Shown here: piece by piece, positions 23,801 to 35,556 of the stretch
How positions within the stretch are numbered: position 1 is the first letter of the stretch
How the letters are laid out: the number at the start of each line of letters is the position of its first letter
Assembly (NCBI RefSeq): GCF_050624435.1
Contig: NC_134540.1
Span: 108,219,739-108,283,738, forward strand
DNA length: 64,000 nt
Direction: 5' to 3'
Origin: Tenrec ecaudatus
Lineage: Eukaryota; Chordata; Mammalia; Afrosoricida; Tenrecidae
The notes under the pieces: generated by a model
Database searches by the model: none
The model's input: only the letters and a program-made list of their open reading frames with translations
What the model was told of the DNA's origin: nothing
Made by a program: the position numbers and the translations under genes

Positions 23801-24082
23801 GGGGCCGAGGGGGGTATGAAGTGGGGGTTTGGGGGGAAGCACACATTATATGCTGGAGAATGTGTATTTGAAAACATTTCTATCTCGGAACAGTGGAGCT
23901 CTTTCTCAAAATAGGGCTAGTTTTCCGTGCCTGTGCTTGTGAGTGTAGAAATAAGGTCAAGTAATTTCTACCAAGTCCTCAGTTTATCCCCCCTTTTGAA
24001 TTGTGGATTAAATTCAAAAGAGCTATATAGTCTATCTGACTTACCTCCACACACCGAAGCTTTTTGCAGAAATAAGCAGCAG

Positions 24083-24330
24083 TTACAAAGACTGAACCCA
24101 GGCGCTGGATCTAAACTGTAAACCATCTACCAATTGTATGATCGAGTCTGTGCTAGGGGATGTTTCCAACCCACCTTTAAAAGTATTGAAGATCTCCTTT
24201 TTTAGCTGTTTAAAATCTAATGAAATATTTCTCTTAAATCCCTGCATGTAGTTTCTAATTAAGGACCAATTATGTAAGGTTTCATTACATGGATAACGGG
24301 TTACACAAAAGTTAGTAATATTCCAATAAC
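24083..24330 (-). pseudogene. endogenous retrovirus envelope TM fragment
   Basis: Minus-strand translation contains KCYWNITNFCVTRYPCNET followed by HNWSLIRNYMQGF, the Cys-containing loop and C-helical part of the transmembrane subunit of class II (betaretrovirus-like) envelopes. The same motif in other wording, DGNISDYCTTPYLYN, occurs in the plus-strand provirus near 38250-38310. Upstream sequence is replaced by RTE sequence, so surface subunit, pol and gag are absent. The fragment cannot make an envelope protein. Confidence 0.7.
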
Positions 24331-24413
24331 ATTTCAGCATCAATTGCTGTTGCCCGTAATATATATACCCATTGGAAAATACATTCACTCTCAGTCCTGA
24401 CATGAGTAGCCCC

Positions 24414-26180
24414 TGTGCCCTGCTGTCTGTCTGTCTTTAATATTTTCCACAATCTCAAAGTCACTCCTGAGGACCCATTCAAGGGTTGGCCACCCCTCCT
24501 CCACTCAACAATGAAACACTGCCTGGTCATTGGCCATCTCACAATTGTTCCCATGCTCGAGCCCATTGCTTGGGGCCTTCCTCTTTCTTGTTCCCCCTCT
24601 ATTTTACCAAACATGATGACCTTCTCCAGGGACTGCTCTTTCCTGACATGTCCAAAGTATGTAAAATGAAGTCTCACTGCCCTTGCCTACAAAGAGAATG
24701 CTGGTCTTACTTATTCTAAGTCAATTCAGACAACAAATCAGACAAACATCATGATTTAAACCCATGCAGTCTTTGTGCTTTAGCAGTTCATGGTATTTTC
24801 AATATTCTTCTCCAACATCACAATTAAAATGCATGAATTCTTTGGTATTATTCTTTATTCAAAGTCCAATCTTCATATGCATATGAGGCAAATGAAAATA
24901 CCATGGCTTGGGTCAGGCATACCTTAGTCCTCAAAGTAGCATCATGGCTTTTCAATATTTTAAGGAGTATTGAAACATTTAGAGACATTAAGTATCTCTC
25001 TAAAGAGTGTTGAAAAGAGGTCTTTTGCAACAGATTTACCTAATGCAATGTATCTTTTGATCTCTGGACTGCTGCTCCCATGAACACTGATCACAGATGC
25101 AAGAAAGACAAAATCCTTGACAACGTCCTTGATCATGATGTGACCTATTGGTCCAGTTGTGAGGATTTGGGTCTTCTTCACATTGAGTTGTAATCTATAT
25201 GAAGGCTGCAATCCTTGATCTCCCTCAGCAAGTGCTTCGAGTCCTCCTCTCTTTCAGAAAGCAAGGTTGTGTCATCTGCATATCACAGGATGTTAATAAA
25301 CCTTCCTCCAAACTTGATGCCACATTCTTCTTCACATAAACTGGCTTCTCTGAATACTTGCTCAGCTCCCAGATTGAATAAGTATGCTGAAAAGATGCAA
25401 CCCTGACACACACCTTTCTTGACTTTAGAGCATGTCGTTTAAATGGAACCCTGTTCCATTTGCACAACTGCCTCTTGATCCAGGCACACCTTTCTAATGA
25501 GCCCAATGAAGTGTTCTGGAAATCCCGTTATTCTCAAAGTTATTCATAGTTTATTATTACCCACCCAGGGAATGTCTTTGAAAAGTCAACAAAATATAAG
25601 TAAACACCTTTCTAGGATTTTCTGGGTTGAGTCAAAGTCCATCTGACATCAGTAATGACATCCCTTGTTCCACATTCTCATCTGAATCCAGACTAAACTC
25701 TGGCAGCTCCCTGACGATGTACTGTTGTAATCTTTGTTGAATGATCTTCCGCAAAATTTACTTGCGTGTTATATCAAGGATACTATTCTGCAGCTTGAGC
25801 ATTCTGTTGAGTCATCTTTCTTTGGAATGAGCAGTTATAGATCTGGTTCCGGCAATTGGAATGGGCACAGTTGTGGTTCTGGTCCAGGCAATTGGCCAAG
25901 TAACTGTCTTCCAAATTTCCTGGCATGGAAGATTGGGTACTTCATCAGCTTGTGGAAACCTTCCATTGTTATTCCATCAATTCTTGGAGACTTGTTTTTG
26001 ATGACTGCTTTCACTTCAGTTTGAGTCTTTTGGGCACCGTTGGTTCTTTCTCATATGCTAACTCTTGAAATGGTGAAATGACAATCAGTTCTTTTAGGTA
26101 GAATGGCTCTGTGTATCCTTCCCATCTTCTTTTGATGCTTTCTGCACAATTCAATATTTTGTCCATAGTATCTTTATGAT
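24414..26180 (-). mobile_element. RTE/BovB-type LINE, 3' half, antisense
   Basis: A continuous 1.77 kb piece of an RTE non-LTR retrotransposon. On the minus strand it encodes RT motif YADD (codons at 25271-25282, in the frame YADDTTLLSE) and, near 24660-24560, the C-terminal signature YFGHVRKEQSLEKVIMFGKI followed by EGEQERGRPQ. Several frame changes separate the blocks. BovB/RTE elements are known from Afrotheria and ruminants. The 3' end meets the envelope fragment near 24400. Confidence 0.85.
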
Positions 26181-27170
26181 GACTAAGAGCAGGAACGTGG
26201 GAGAGGTGGGTAAGTAGTGATGGGGAAATTGCATTGATTAAAGCTAGAGTTGCATGTCAATTTTTGCAGTTGATATAAATGAATTGTATACATATAAAAA
26301 AGTTGTGTGAGAAATATACTTACTGTAATAACATGAGATGTTGCTAAGACTACTTAGGTTCACCAAACACTTTATGGGATTTGGCTTCTTGGTTTGGAAA
26401 TTCAGGGTGGTGGTCCTTGGAACATCCCAGTTAATTAGCCTAATAACATGTTTACTCCATTAATACTACTTGTAGTAGGAAGTGCATGCAAGCAGTCATC
26501 CAAGTAATGACAAGTGGTTTCAATTCACCTGAACAACAGAATAAAAAGGACAGTCAGGAATTAGAAGAAGATATAGAATGTGTACTAATTGTTTCTGTGA
26601 TAAACTGCTTCCTTTTCCATAAGGCCAGTACTGAATTATTTCTAGCTACTCCTGTTAAATATTTTGATCAAAAAGTCTATAGAAGAATTCTGATCAAGGT
26701 GAAGGGGAGATGCAGAATAGACTTTCAAAATTCTATGGACTTCAGGCTGTCTTGAGTCATGGGAGTTGATGACCCATGAAATTATTGCCCTAAGATAATC
26801 TTTAAACTTTGAATTAAAAATAACCTCTGAAATCTTCTTAAATTACAATGATAGTTTAGCTAAACTCACCTTTTAAAAACTCTGTGTTGAGTATTATTCT
26901 CTCTAAAAACTGTCTTAGTGAGATCAAAGTCATACCAGCAACTCCAAAAGCTAAATAGGAACCCTAAGGAGCAGGGAGTTTATTAATGAGGGGAACAACT
27001 CAAAAAGGAGAATGAGAATTGTTGCACGGTTCAATGAACAGTACATGTAAAAGCAGTTGAGTTGTTTTTCTGTATATATTATCAATAACAACAAAACATT
27101 TCAAAGAAAAATCTGTATGTCTGTAAGCAGGGAGGATTATGAATGCAGATGGAACAATTGAGAAATCACA
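26181..27170. other. AT-rich intergenic, nothing recognised
   Basis: No supported gene. A plus-strand frame (26486-26755, 89 codons) has no recognisable motif. Confidence 0.4.
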
Positions 27171-27207
27171 TATATATATACATAGATGTATGTATGTATG
27201 TATGTAA
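27170..27207. repeat. microsatellite (TA)n/(TGTA)n
   Basis: Tandem ta units followed by several tgta units, directly before the AfroSINE. Confidence 0.9.
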
Positions 27208-27212
27208 TTACC

Positions 27213-27440
27213 TTGGTGGTGAAATATATAAGCATTTAACCACTAACTGAAAGGTCAGTGGCTCAAATCCACCAGTCACTTTGTGGGAGAAGGATAAAGT
27301 AGTCTACTTCTATAAAGATTATTTTTGGAAACCCTGTAGGGCAGAAAGACAGATTTGAAAATGCTACCCTACTGGCTTTAAAGATGGAAATCAGCCAAGG
27401 AGTGTTGGTAGCCCCTCCCTGAAAGCTTAAAAAGGCACAC
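27213..27440 (+). repeat. AfroSINE, sense
   Basis: Degenerate A-box region (ataagcatttaaccactaac), aaaggtcagtggctcaaatc with a B-box-like core, tgtgggagaaggataaagta, and the ggaaaccctgtagggcag body. The tail is lost or mutated and ends in an A-rich stretch at 27440-27456. Confidence 0.8.
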
Positions 27441-27456
27441 ACAAAAAAAAAACCCA

Positions 27457-28158
27457 AAAACGATCTTCCCCTAGAGTCTCCAGAAGGAGCACCACCCTGC
27501 TAACATGTTGATTTATGTCAGTGAAACTGATTTGGGGAAGTAGGGTGTGTTCCTCCTTGAGGACTTACTACCAAATGTATTCAATCACAATATGAGAAAC
27601 TAAGGTATAGTTTATTCCATATTTATTTAAAGGAAATACTGTAAGAAAAGCAATGTGTGAGGTCGGTGTGTAGCAGCCACTCTCAGTGCTGCATAATTTC
27701 AGTGCCTAGGCCAAATTTCCAATGTGAGTCTACAACCTCCCTCCTGCATGAGGGCTCTCTCTGTCAATCAGAGCCCCATCCACCCTTTAAGCACTGCACA
27801 CTGGAAGTCTAGGAGAACAAATGGCTTGTAAAAAGAGCTCTTAACCAGAAACTGGTGACACCCTGGGAGTGAGGGGTTACTATAAAGCAAAGCATGTGGT
27901 CCATATTGCCTCCCAGGGCAGGATTATAATCCAGATTTAAATTCTTGGATATGTGTCTTTTATAGGCTGTCTTTCCATCCCTGTCTCAGTTCCATACTTC
28001 CTCACTTGTGTATCTGGAATCACCTGCTAAATAATCTAAGTACATTGACACCATTATCTTTGAATCTCCTTGTAGACTGTAGATAGACCTGCACTGATAG
28101 CATGTTTGAAGCCTGGGGGATTTTCTATGACACTGTAGGATATTCCATATGCCTATGT
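27457..28158. other. intergenic, nothing recognised
   Basis: About 700 bp of unassigned sequence. Confidence 0.4.
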
Positions 28159-28159
28159 G

Positions 28160-28365
28160 GTATAACCAATTGGTTGCCATGGAGTGGACTCTGACTCATG
28201 GTGACCCCACATGTGTCCAAGCAAAATGTGCTCCATAGGATTTTCAATGACTCATTAATCATCAGTGTGTCTCATTCCTTTCTTCTTAGGCAAACCTGGA
28301 TGGATATGAACTGTCAACATTTTAGTTAGCAGCTGAATGCTCAACCATTTGCCTCTGTGTTGTAT
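28160..28365 (-). repeat. AfroSINE, antisense
   Basis: gttgccatggagtggactct, tgactcatggtgaccccaca, then a degenerate body and agcagctgaatgctcaacc (complement of the A-box half) near 28330-28350. Confidence 0.75.
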
Positions 28366-28564
28366 ACTCAGAAATAATTCTAGGTTGTTATAGCCATTTG
28401 AGAATTACATTCTATATTAGTACTTTAGTTTTGCCTGCACTATTATGCTCAACAGGTTACTGACTTTTAAATGAAATCTTCAACTATTCATTTACTCATA
28501 TAGAGAGATCCAGAAAGATAATAGTTTTATGCCTGTCAACTGGTAAAAGCAAAAACACACCTGT

Positions 28565-29210
28565 GTCAGACTAAATTCTGTGAAGAAGCAACCAGTGACT
28601 CTTATGTGTGTATATAAAGAAAGAAATTTGTATCCAGAAAGTAGCTCACACAGTTGTGGAAGTGGTTAAGTCCAGTCCAGTTCAATTCCCCGTGTCAGAT
28701 GTTAAGATGGAGGCTTTTTCTGACTCATGTAGCTCCCAGAACTGACAAATCAGGGGGCTAAACCAGGAAGCTGGAAAGCCACTGGCTGGTGGAGGCAGTG
28801 GCAAGTGAATCCAAGGTCAGCCGGCAAAATGGCAGACCACCAATAGCTCCCAGGATTGGCAGGCAATATGGCATGCTGTTGGCTCAGTTCCAAAGAGCCA
28901 GATATTTACGACAAAGCTGCAGAATCCAAGTCAACAAGAAGAGAAAGCTAGCTTCTCTGTAGAGAGAACTCTGTATCGAGGGTGTCAACTTTCCTAGTAG
29001 ACCACCCATTCACCCCTAGGAAATTCATTGCCATTGCATAGGATTGTGGTGTTAGTAATGGAGAAATCTTCTCACAACTGCTTGGTTTTCCATAGCCGAT
29101 CCCATCATAGAGTTGATCACATTTTGTTAGATCACATCATAGGGTAGGGCTCAACTTTCAAACTACTAATCCTGGTCCAGCCAAGTTAATATAAAATCTA
29201 AGCATCATAA
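28565..29210 (-). mobile_element. old L1 3' end (L1M type), antisense
   Basis: Starts tcagactaaattctgtgaag and ends ccagccaagttaatataaa. Between lie an aatttgtatccagaaagtag block and a cacagttgtggaagtgg block. This is the layout of an ancient placental L1 3' end in reverse, assigned from general knowledge of such repeats. It may be a relative of the repeat at 3494-5275. Confidence 0.55.
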
Positions 29211-29715
29211 TAACCAACCTGAAAAAGGGAATAATGAGCCATTCATTGTGATAATCTTTGGGAAAAAGGCAAAAATTCACAACATTCTTATTTAATCCCA
29301 CAAGGAACAGCTGTTGGAAAACTCATATAAAAATATTTTGGTAAATCACCTACTGAAGAAAAATTATTTTTTTCTAAGAAGAAAGCAAAGAAAGAAATAC
29401 CTATAATGTTAACAGGCCATTATTTTGCTTACCTGGAGACCAGGCTCTGCGAAGCTGGCATTTCATATGAAATATTTCACCTACCATAGTGACAGTGCAT
29501 TGATGACACAAATAGAGAGCTCTGCCACTGCCTGTGTCCCCAGCCTTCTGGACAATGGAGTAACAACATTTCTTTGAAAGGGTTGGAAGGGAGTCAGATG
29601 AAGCTGGAGTGAGGGGTGGATTCAGATTTTCCAAGTTACAGATTTTAAAAGCTGGATATTTTACAGAGAAATAAGAAGTATAATAGACTAAAAATGAAAA
29701 ATAAAGAATTATAAT
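29211..29715. other. intergenic, nothing recognised
   Basis: A minus-strand 77-codon frame (29401-29634) shows no family features. Confidence 0.35.
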
Positions 29716-29880
29716 AAACTACCTGGGGGATACAAAAAGTTAAGTATTCAATCCCTAGGTGAAAAATTGGTGGTTTCAAAAGGTCTCAACATTCAAAGCC
29801 CTCAAGAGCAGGTCTCGTATGGCACACATGGGTAAGCACGAGTCAAATGGACTCAACGGCAACGAGCGCCACTAACAATA
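29716..29880 (+). repeat. AfroSINE, sense, degenerate
   Basis: Recognised by its tail half: gagtcaaatggactcaacgg then caacgagcgccactaac, preceded by a degraded promoter half (aagttaagtattcaatccct). Confidence 0.6.
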
Positions 29881-30384
29881 TTGTTGCTATTAGGTGTAGC
29901 AACCCAATGCACACAAGGAAACAAAACCCTGTTCAGTCTGCAACATCCTCACTGATCGTATATTAAGGTAATTCCCTACACGTAAGTGCTTGGAAATATT
30001 GGTGTGATGGAATAGAGTTGTGTGAAACATGAATTTCTATCCTCAAATGAATTCTAGAATCAAGTACATAAACAGTTAAATAAAATTCGATAACTTTCTT
30101 TGCATACAACGCTTCAAAAGCTAATATTCAATCTATTTAATATGCATGTTCAAGAAGGACATAAAGCACGTGACATTTCTCGAAAATATATTCCAGAGAA
30201 ATCTCTATCTAAAGGTCCATGGACCTTTGGACCAAGGTAGGATAAGCACACTTCCAAAGTCAATTTCATCGACCTTCTTAGCTCTCCTTCCCCTGCCCTC
30301 AGATACAAATTCAAGAAGTCTTCCTGCTTATTCAGAGTCATCTGCTAGTAAATTGGTTAGTTTATTTTAAGAATGTCATGAGCC
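29881..30384. other. intergenic, nothing recognised
   Basis: Unassigned. Overlapping short frames on both strands (30146-30370, 30150-30341) look like chance. Confidence 0.35.
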
Positions 30385-31258
30385 CATGTGGCAGTTACAT
30401 AATCTCACATTAACTTGAGGGCAATAAGAGCGAAGGGGTAAAGTTTTAGTCTGTCAATCAGGTTGTAGCTTGACTGGAGGGCGAGCTAGATACATGACTC
30501 TGGAGGCCAGCTTCTCTCTCTGCTTCACCTTCCTGTTGGTGAGCCACACACCTGAGACCTGTGAGAGCCTTGTGATGCTTCCACGGTCTTTGGATCCACA
30601 AGACTGGCCCTACTTGGCCTGTGATCTTCCTGCACTCTCCATTCTTGCATTTGCTGTGTAAGTCTGAAGAGGGATTTATGGACGAGTATCAGGCTTATAA
30701 ACCTGATTTGGACTGGTCTGGAATGTTTTCTTTTTTTTATATACAGGGAAGATTTTCCTAATTTTATTTTGATGAGAGCATACATAGTAAAAGTTTTGTT
30801 TACAACTTGGTGACAGAGCTTGTTTTTGTAACTGTACAACCATTTATCCCCTTTTTCATTAACAAACTCATTACCCCATAAAGTCTCTAATTGTTAAGTT
30901 ATGTATTGTATATTTGATTCCAAACAAACTGCTGTTAAAATAGCATACTTCTCAGGCAGGCAACTTAACTTTTAAGAGCACTCCAGGGCATATTTTTAAG
31001 TATAGATTTTAATAACTGAGTATAACTGATACAACACCCAAATGCAATAAATGGTAGTTTCACCAATATATTTTTATACTATTACATTAAATTCAGTTGG
31101 ACTCGTTCACTTATAATGGATTTTAGTAACATCTGGAAGATGTTGGTTCACCAAGTAATGTAATACACATTACTTCTAAATATCCAACTACTCCTTGATA
31201 CAAAGCTCTTTCTTATACACCCATTTGTTTCTCTAGTCAACCCAATCTAACACACCCA
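30385..31258 (+). repeat. dispersed repeat (second copy), interrupted
   Basis: 30385-30745 and 31197-31258 together match the repeat at 3494-3965/5208-5275: gtggcagttacataatctca, agtctgtcaatcaggtt, gatgcttccacggtctttgg, gcctgtgatcttcctgcac, then caaagctctttcttatacac and ccaatctaacacaccc. Between them, 30746-31196 is foreign AT-rich sequence that starts with taattttattttgatgagag, possibly an old antisense L1 tail. This insertion lies at nearly the same site as the L1 in the first copy. Confidence 0.7.
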
Positions 31259-31955
31259 TTAACATTTGACTGTTAATATTTATTTATTTACTTTCACACA
31301 TTTCTTTCCATTGCTGAACCTGGGATTTAAAACTGCTGCCATCTGTCCATCTTTGCATAATGTCAAGACAGAAAGGCTTTCCTGTTTCCTTTCTGCCCGC
31401 CTTCCAACACAACCAGAAGGGTGGAAGTGGGGGGCGGGGTAAAGGAAAGATCAGGGGAAGAACATTAAACATGATCAAAGGAACACATCTCCCTCATGAC
31501 ATCGTGCTTATAATTAGAAACTTCTAGCAAACTTGATTTGGCTACACATGTATAAATAAGCTCTTCAATTTCCCTGAGTTTTGAGAGTGTGTCTGGGCAG
31601 ATAGCAGGAATGTATAAGATCTGGAGTGGTCCGTCCTCCGGGGATTGCTTAGGGGTCTGCATCCTGGTCCTTAGCTGCATCGGAAAGTTTTGGTTGTCTC
31701 TGGAGAAGCTCCTACTTCGTACTCAGAATGAGCCAAGCAACGGGAATCTCTGTGGTTCTGATGCCGGGATCAAAAAGAAGGCTATTCCATAGGGAAATAC
31801 GTAGTATGCAGAAGTGGGACCCCCATGTTTTCTCAAAGGCAGGTTCATCTTACTTAAAATTCTGTGATGTAGTCTAGGAGTGAACTAGATCAAATAAATT
31901 GAGGACGTGTGCTTCTGACAGTGGTAGGCAGGGCTGGAGAAGAGTAATGAACCTG
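31259..31955. other. intergenic, nothing recognised
   Basis: Unassigned sequence with overlapping short frames on both strands. No supported function. Confidence 0.35.
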
Positions 31956-31959
31956 GTGC

Positions 31960-32125
31960 TTTGTGTCACTTCCGACCCACAGAGAACTCTATAAATTCCA
32001 ATGCTCTTAATCTTTACAGAAGCACACTGCCATAGTTTTTCCTCCTAAATCAGCTGGTGATTTTAAATTGCCAATTTTTTTGTTATTCAGTTATCATTCT
32101 AACACTTCCCCCACTGTGCCATCAG
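31960..32125 (-). repeat. AfroSINE, antisense, degenerate
   Basis: tgtgtcacttccgacccaca, ctgccatagtttttcctcc, cagctggtgattttaaattg and cactgtgccatcagggcac match the reversed SINE order: body, B-box side, terminal gccaccagggc-type end. Confidence 0.65.
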
Positions 32126-33054
32126 GGCACAAATAAATTTACATATGCAAGTGCAAAAATGTGAAAAGAAAATCGCATGCATTATCACATATATTTGGAA
32201 ATATTGCTATATTCTGCTATGCCATGGAATGAAACAATCTGATGTAAATAGTATGATTCTTATCTGTTAGCAACTTTTCTGTCACTGTAAATAATTTTTA
32301 ATTTTGTTAACAGCTTTCCAAAACACATTATGTTCTATGTCACTGAAATGTTTACAACACAGAACTTTTTGAATCCAGATGAATGATATCACACAGGAAA
32401 TTTTATCTCTGTCTATAAGTACCCATTTCCATAACATTAGGGCAGATTTTCTTTTTATCTGCTCTAATATTTATTTGTTTCGATTATCTTTATGGTGTAA
32501 CCACTTACAGTATTGCCTTTTCACCAAGCATGTGGACATATACGTGCAGAATGTAAAATGGACAGATTAAACCTACCAAAGAAAAGATGATTAAAACAAC
32601 AAAACAATTTTGCTCAGATGATTCTGAGTCAAGGAAACTTCATATATGTCAAAACTGCTGTGAAAATGGCACGGTGGGGCATTTGACCTTCTCTAACATC
32701 AGCAGGCCGTGAGCAATCATCAGCATCAACAGTCCAACGCTGATTCCTGGGGCAGAGGTCAGACGTATTTTCTCTCTCCAGACTTGTTATCAAGTCCAAC
32801 ATCAGCCATCCCCCCTATAGCACGATGTCTTTGCTGGGTTCAGTAATTGGTGCAGTGGCCACATAGAACTCACAGGCAATACTCACAATTATGGTGTTTA
32901 TTAGATTATGATTGATTATCAAGATGGAGTCAGTCAGGATACATTTCTTCGGTCCGGACAGCTTCTTAGCCCTGGCCACATGCAGGCTTTTTGGCTTTTG
33001 ACGCTTACCTCTTTGACTCCTTGGGCTGACTTGTGCCCCGCTCATATCAATACA
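32126..33054. other. intergenic, nothing recognised
   Basis: About 900 bp. The 32690-33050 part is less AT-rich and might be an unassigned repeat; I cannot name it. Confidence 0.35.
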
Positions 33055-33057
33055 ACA

Positions 33058-33270
33058 AAAAGCAAACCAAACTCACTGCTTTAGAGTCAATTCTGACTCA
33101 TCACGACCCTGAAGGATAGGGTAGAACTGCCCCTCTGGGTTTCTAGGATGATAACTCTTCACAGGAATAGAAAGCCCCATCTTTCTCCCACAGTGCAGCT
33201 GGTGGTTTACAACTGCTAACCTTGTGGTTATCAGCCCAATTTGTAACCACTATGCCACCAGACCAATATA
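33058..33270 (-). repeat. AfroSINE, antisense, near full length
   Basis: Complete reversed order: aaccaaactcactgctttag, ctgactcatcacgaccct, atagggtagaactgcccct, gaatagaaagccccatcttt, agctggtggtttacaactgc, aaccactatgccaccagac. One of the best copies in the window, and a main support for an afrotherian source. Confidence 0.85.
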
Positions 33271-33639
33271 GCCCCACTAATAAGTGCTCAAAGGGACTCC
33301 ACTTCACCAGTAAGCCTCAACCTGACATAGGCCAGGGTCCCAATCCCCTGAGAGGTTCAAGGTTGACACAACAGATTTCCAAACAGACTATGGGCAAGGC
33401 AATAGCTGAGGTAAAAGGCTGAGGGCGATGCATGGTTTCTCCTTCTGTGTCCATTGCTGCTTCATAATCACCAGTTTAGCAAACAGACAGATGGAGATTA
33501 GCCACCCTCTCCTTCCCTCCGAGGCAAGTGCAAAGGCAAAGAGAGCGTCACAGCCCATTGCTGTTTCAGAGGAGAGCCTCTCAGCCCGGTCCCAGGTGGG
33601 ACCCAGGTGCTTCCAGGTTATAGCCAGCTTGCAAATCAT

Positions 33640-34211
33640 GTTTGAGATTATGAATAGCAACCAAGTGCCCTCAGATCAAAACCTAGGTTGTAAGGATAAA
33701 GTTGTTTGCTCCTCAGGTAAACAGGGCCGGTCTCCCACCTTCCATGGTTCATGACCCATGGGAGAACCATGGTGGCTCAACCATGGGATATGGCGACACA
33801 GTGGCTGTCCTGACTCTCCGCCTGACATCAATGGACTCTTGCCTCCCGTTCCCTGGCGAAAGCTGCAGAAAGCAGCAGCCTGCAAAATCTATGGTTACTT
33901 CATGTCCCCAACCTTATCCTCCCCTCCCATCCGTGAATAGCTCGGCTGATGGGTTTATGCTTCTTTGTAAACCTTCAAAGAATCGTGAACTGCCCCATTG
34001 TGTAATCCTGTCATGACTTACAGGCTATGTTCAGGAAAGGTACTTAAAGCCTACCTCTAATATAAAGTACTGGGCCCTGGGATGTCTATTAGCGAGCCCT
34101 ACACCTCAACTCTTGACTGTCACCTTTGTATATAAGTTTTCTCCTTGCACATCATATACTCTCAAACCACTCAATGGATAAGATATGAGCTAGTCTCTGT
34201 ACTGTCTTACA
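33640..34211 (+). repeat. probable 5' LTR of a class II endogenous retrovirus
   Basis: Sequence upstream of a primer-binding-site-like motif at 34214, ending in ttaca as LTRs end in CA. It contains a TATA-like taatataaagtact near 34058-34070. The left boundary is uncertain and no second LTR is in the window to confirm it by alignment. Confidence 0.45.
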
Positions 34212-34213
34212 AT

Positions 34214-34232
34214 TGTCACCCGTACATGGGAC
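34214..34232 (+). promoter_or_regulatory. Lys-tRNA-type primer-binding site (degenerate)
   Basis: tgtcacccgtacatgggac lies 2 nt after a terminal CA. It resembles the Lys-type retroviral primer-binding site with a few substitutions and one inserted base. Position and spacing fit a provirus whose pol and env remnants lie downstream. Confidence 0.5.
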
Positions 34233-35556
34233 AAGGGGGAAACCACCAGTAAGTTTATGGGAAAAATAATTGACCAGGTGAAATGGAAGCTAGAAGTAGA
34301 AAAAAAAGACGCATGTGATCTGCAATCCCCAGGAAGGAGCTCTGTGGGTAAAGAATAAGGGAAATGTGGGGACATGGCGCAGGGTTATGGGGCAAGGTCT
34401 AGCCAGAGAGCAGTGTGTGCTCTTGATTAGGCAAAGCGGCCCCAGAGTGCTGAGATTAAAATTTCCTTCATTTTTTTAATGAGTATAATATTTGGTCCCT
34501 GGAAAGAGAGAGTACAGTATTGAAACTTACAAAGGAATTTTTAGTTCCTGGGATAGGGAACAGCAGATTTGGTAATATGGTATGATAAGTAACCAGTTGT
34601 AAAAGTTGCTCTGGCAGAAAGCCATAACAAAGGAATATGAATACAGATAAGCTACCTTAGGAGATGTTGTAGTGTCTAAATAATTGTAGAACAATCAATT
34701 CTAAGAGGTTTTTCAGAATTACCTAAGCAGAGGAAAATCTTTTCTCACAAGGAAGCAGCATATTTGTAGGGAGAGTATGTATCTTGTGACACTTAGTCTT
34801 TATGCATTTTAGTTAAGTAGTTTTAGAGTCATTTCAAACATAAGAAGGAAAGTATAAATTTGTGCATTATTTGGTACAAAAGTCACTATGTCATTATGAA
34901 GTAAATGACAGTACTTTTGAGAAAAATAAGACAAAGGATAAGAGCATCTCCTAACGGGGATGCTCCTGGAGATTTTTTTCCCTTTTCCATCAAAAGTGGT
35001 TAGGACCTCAGTTTTGGAAGTCATCAAAATTGAAAATTTAACCTTGAGTCTTATAAAATGGACATTTCCAAGCAGTGAACGATATCAGAGACACAGAAAT
35101 AGTTTTACAACCAGACCCGAGAAAAAAAGGTGTTATTTAAAGTCAAACAGTTCTTGTTTAAGAGTTCTCAGAAATGTTTTGTGTGCCCTGTGACAGTTAT
35201 TAACCATTTACCTGATGTATATAATCCTTAAGGAATGAGGAGAGTTAGACATAATAATGTTTCTTTGACATTGTTGGTAGAAATGAAATAGGCAGTAATT
35301 CGTTGTAGAGTTATATTTTTCTTTGTATTAATAGTGATGAAATCCTTGGCTGAAAAGGAATGATTTATTTCTGCAGATTGGCTAGCATGGAACAGGGCTT
35401 GTCTCTCACCCTCTGGAAATCCATGCTTGGTGGACTAGAGAGGAGGCCAAGACACGAACAGAAAGAGGAAATTTAGAGCATGAATTTTCCACGGACTTGC
35501 AAAGGGCTGCCCTCGCAGCTGTTGTTACAGAGAAATGCAGATGCTGATTTGATTTA

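Noticed and set aside
23800-23845. G-rich purine tract as a retroviral polypurine tract
   Set aside because: It is purine-rich on the plus strand, while the adjacent envelope fragment is on the minus strand, so orientation does not fit.
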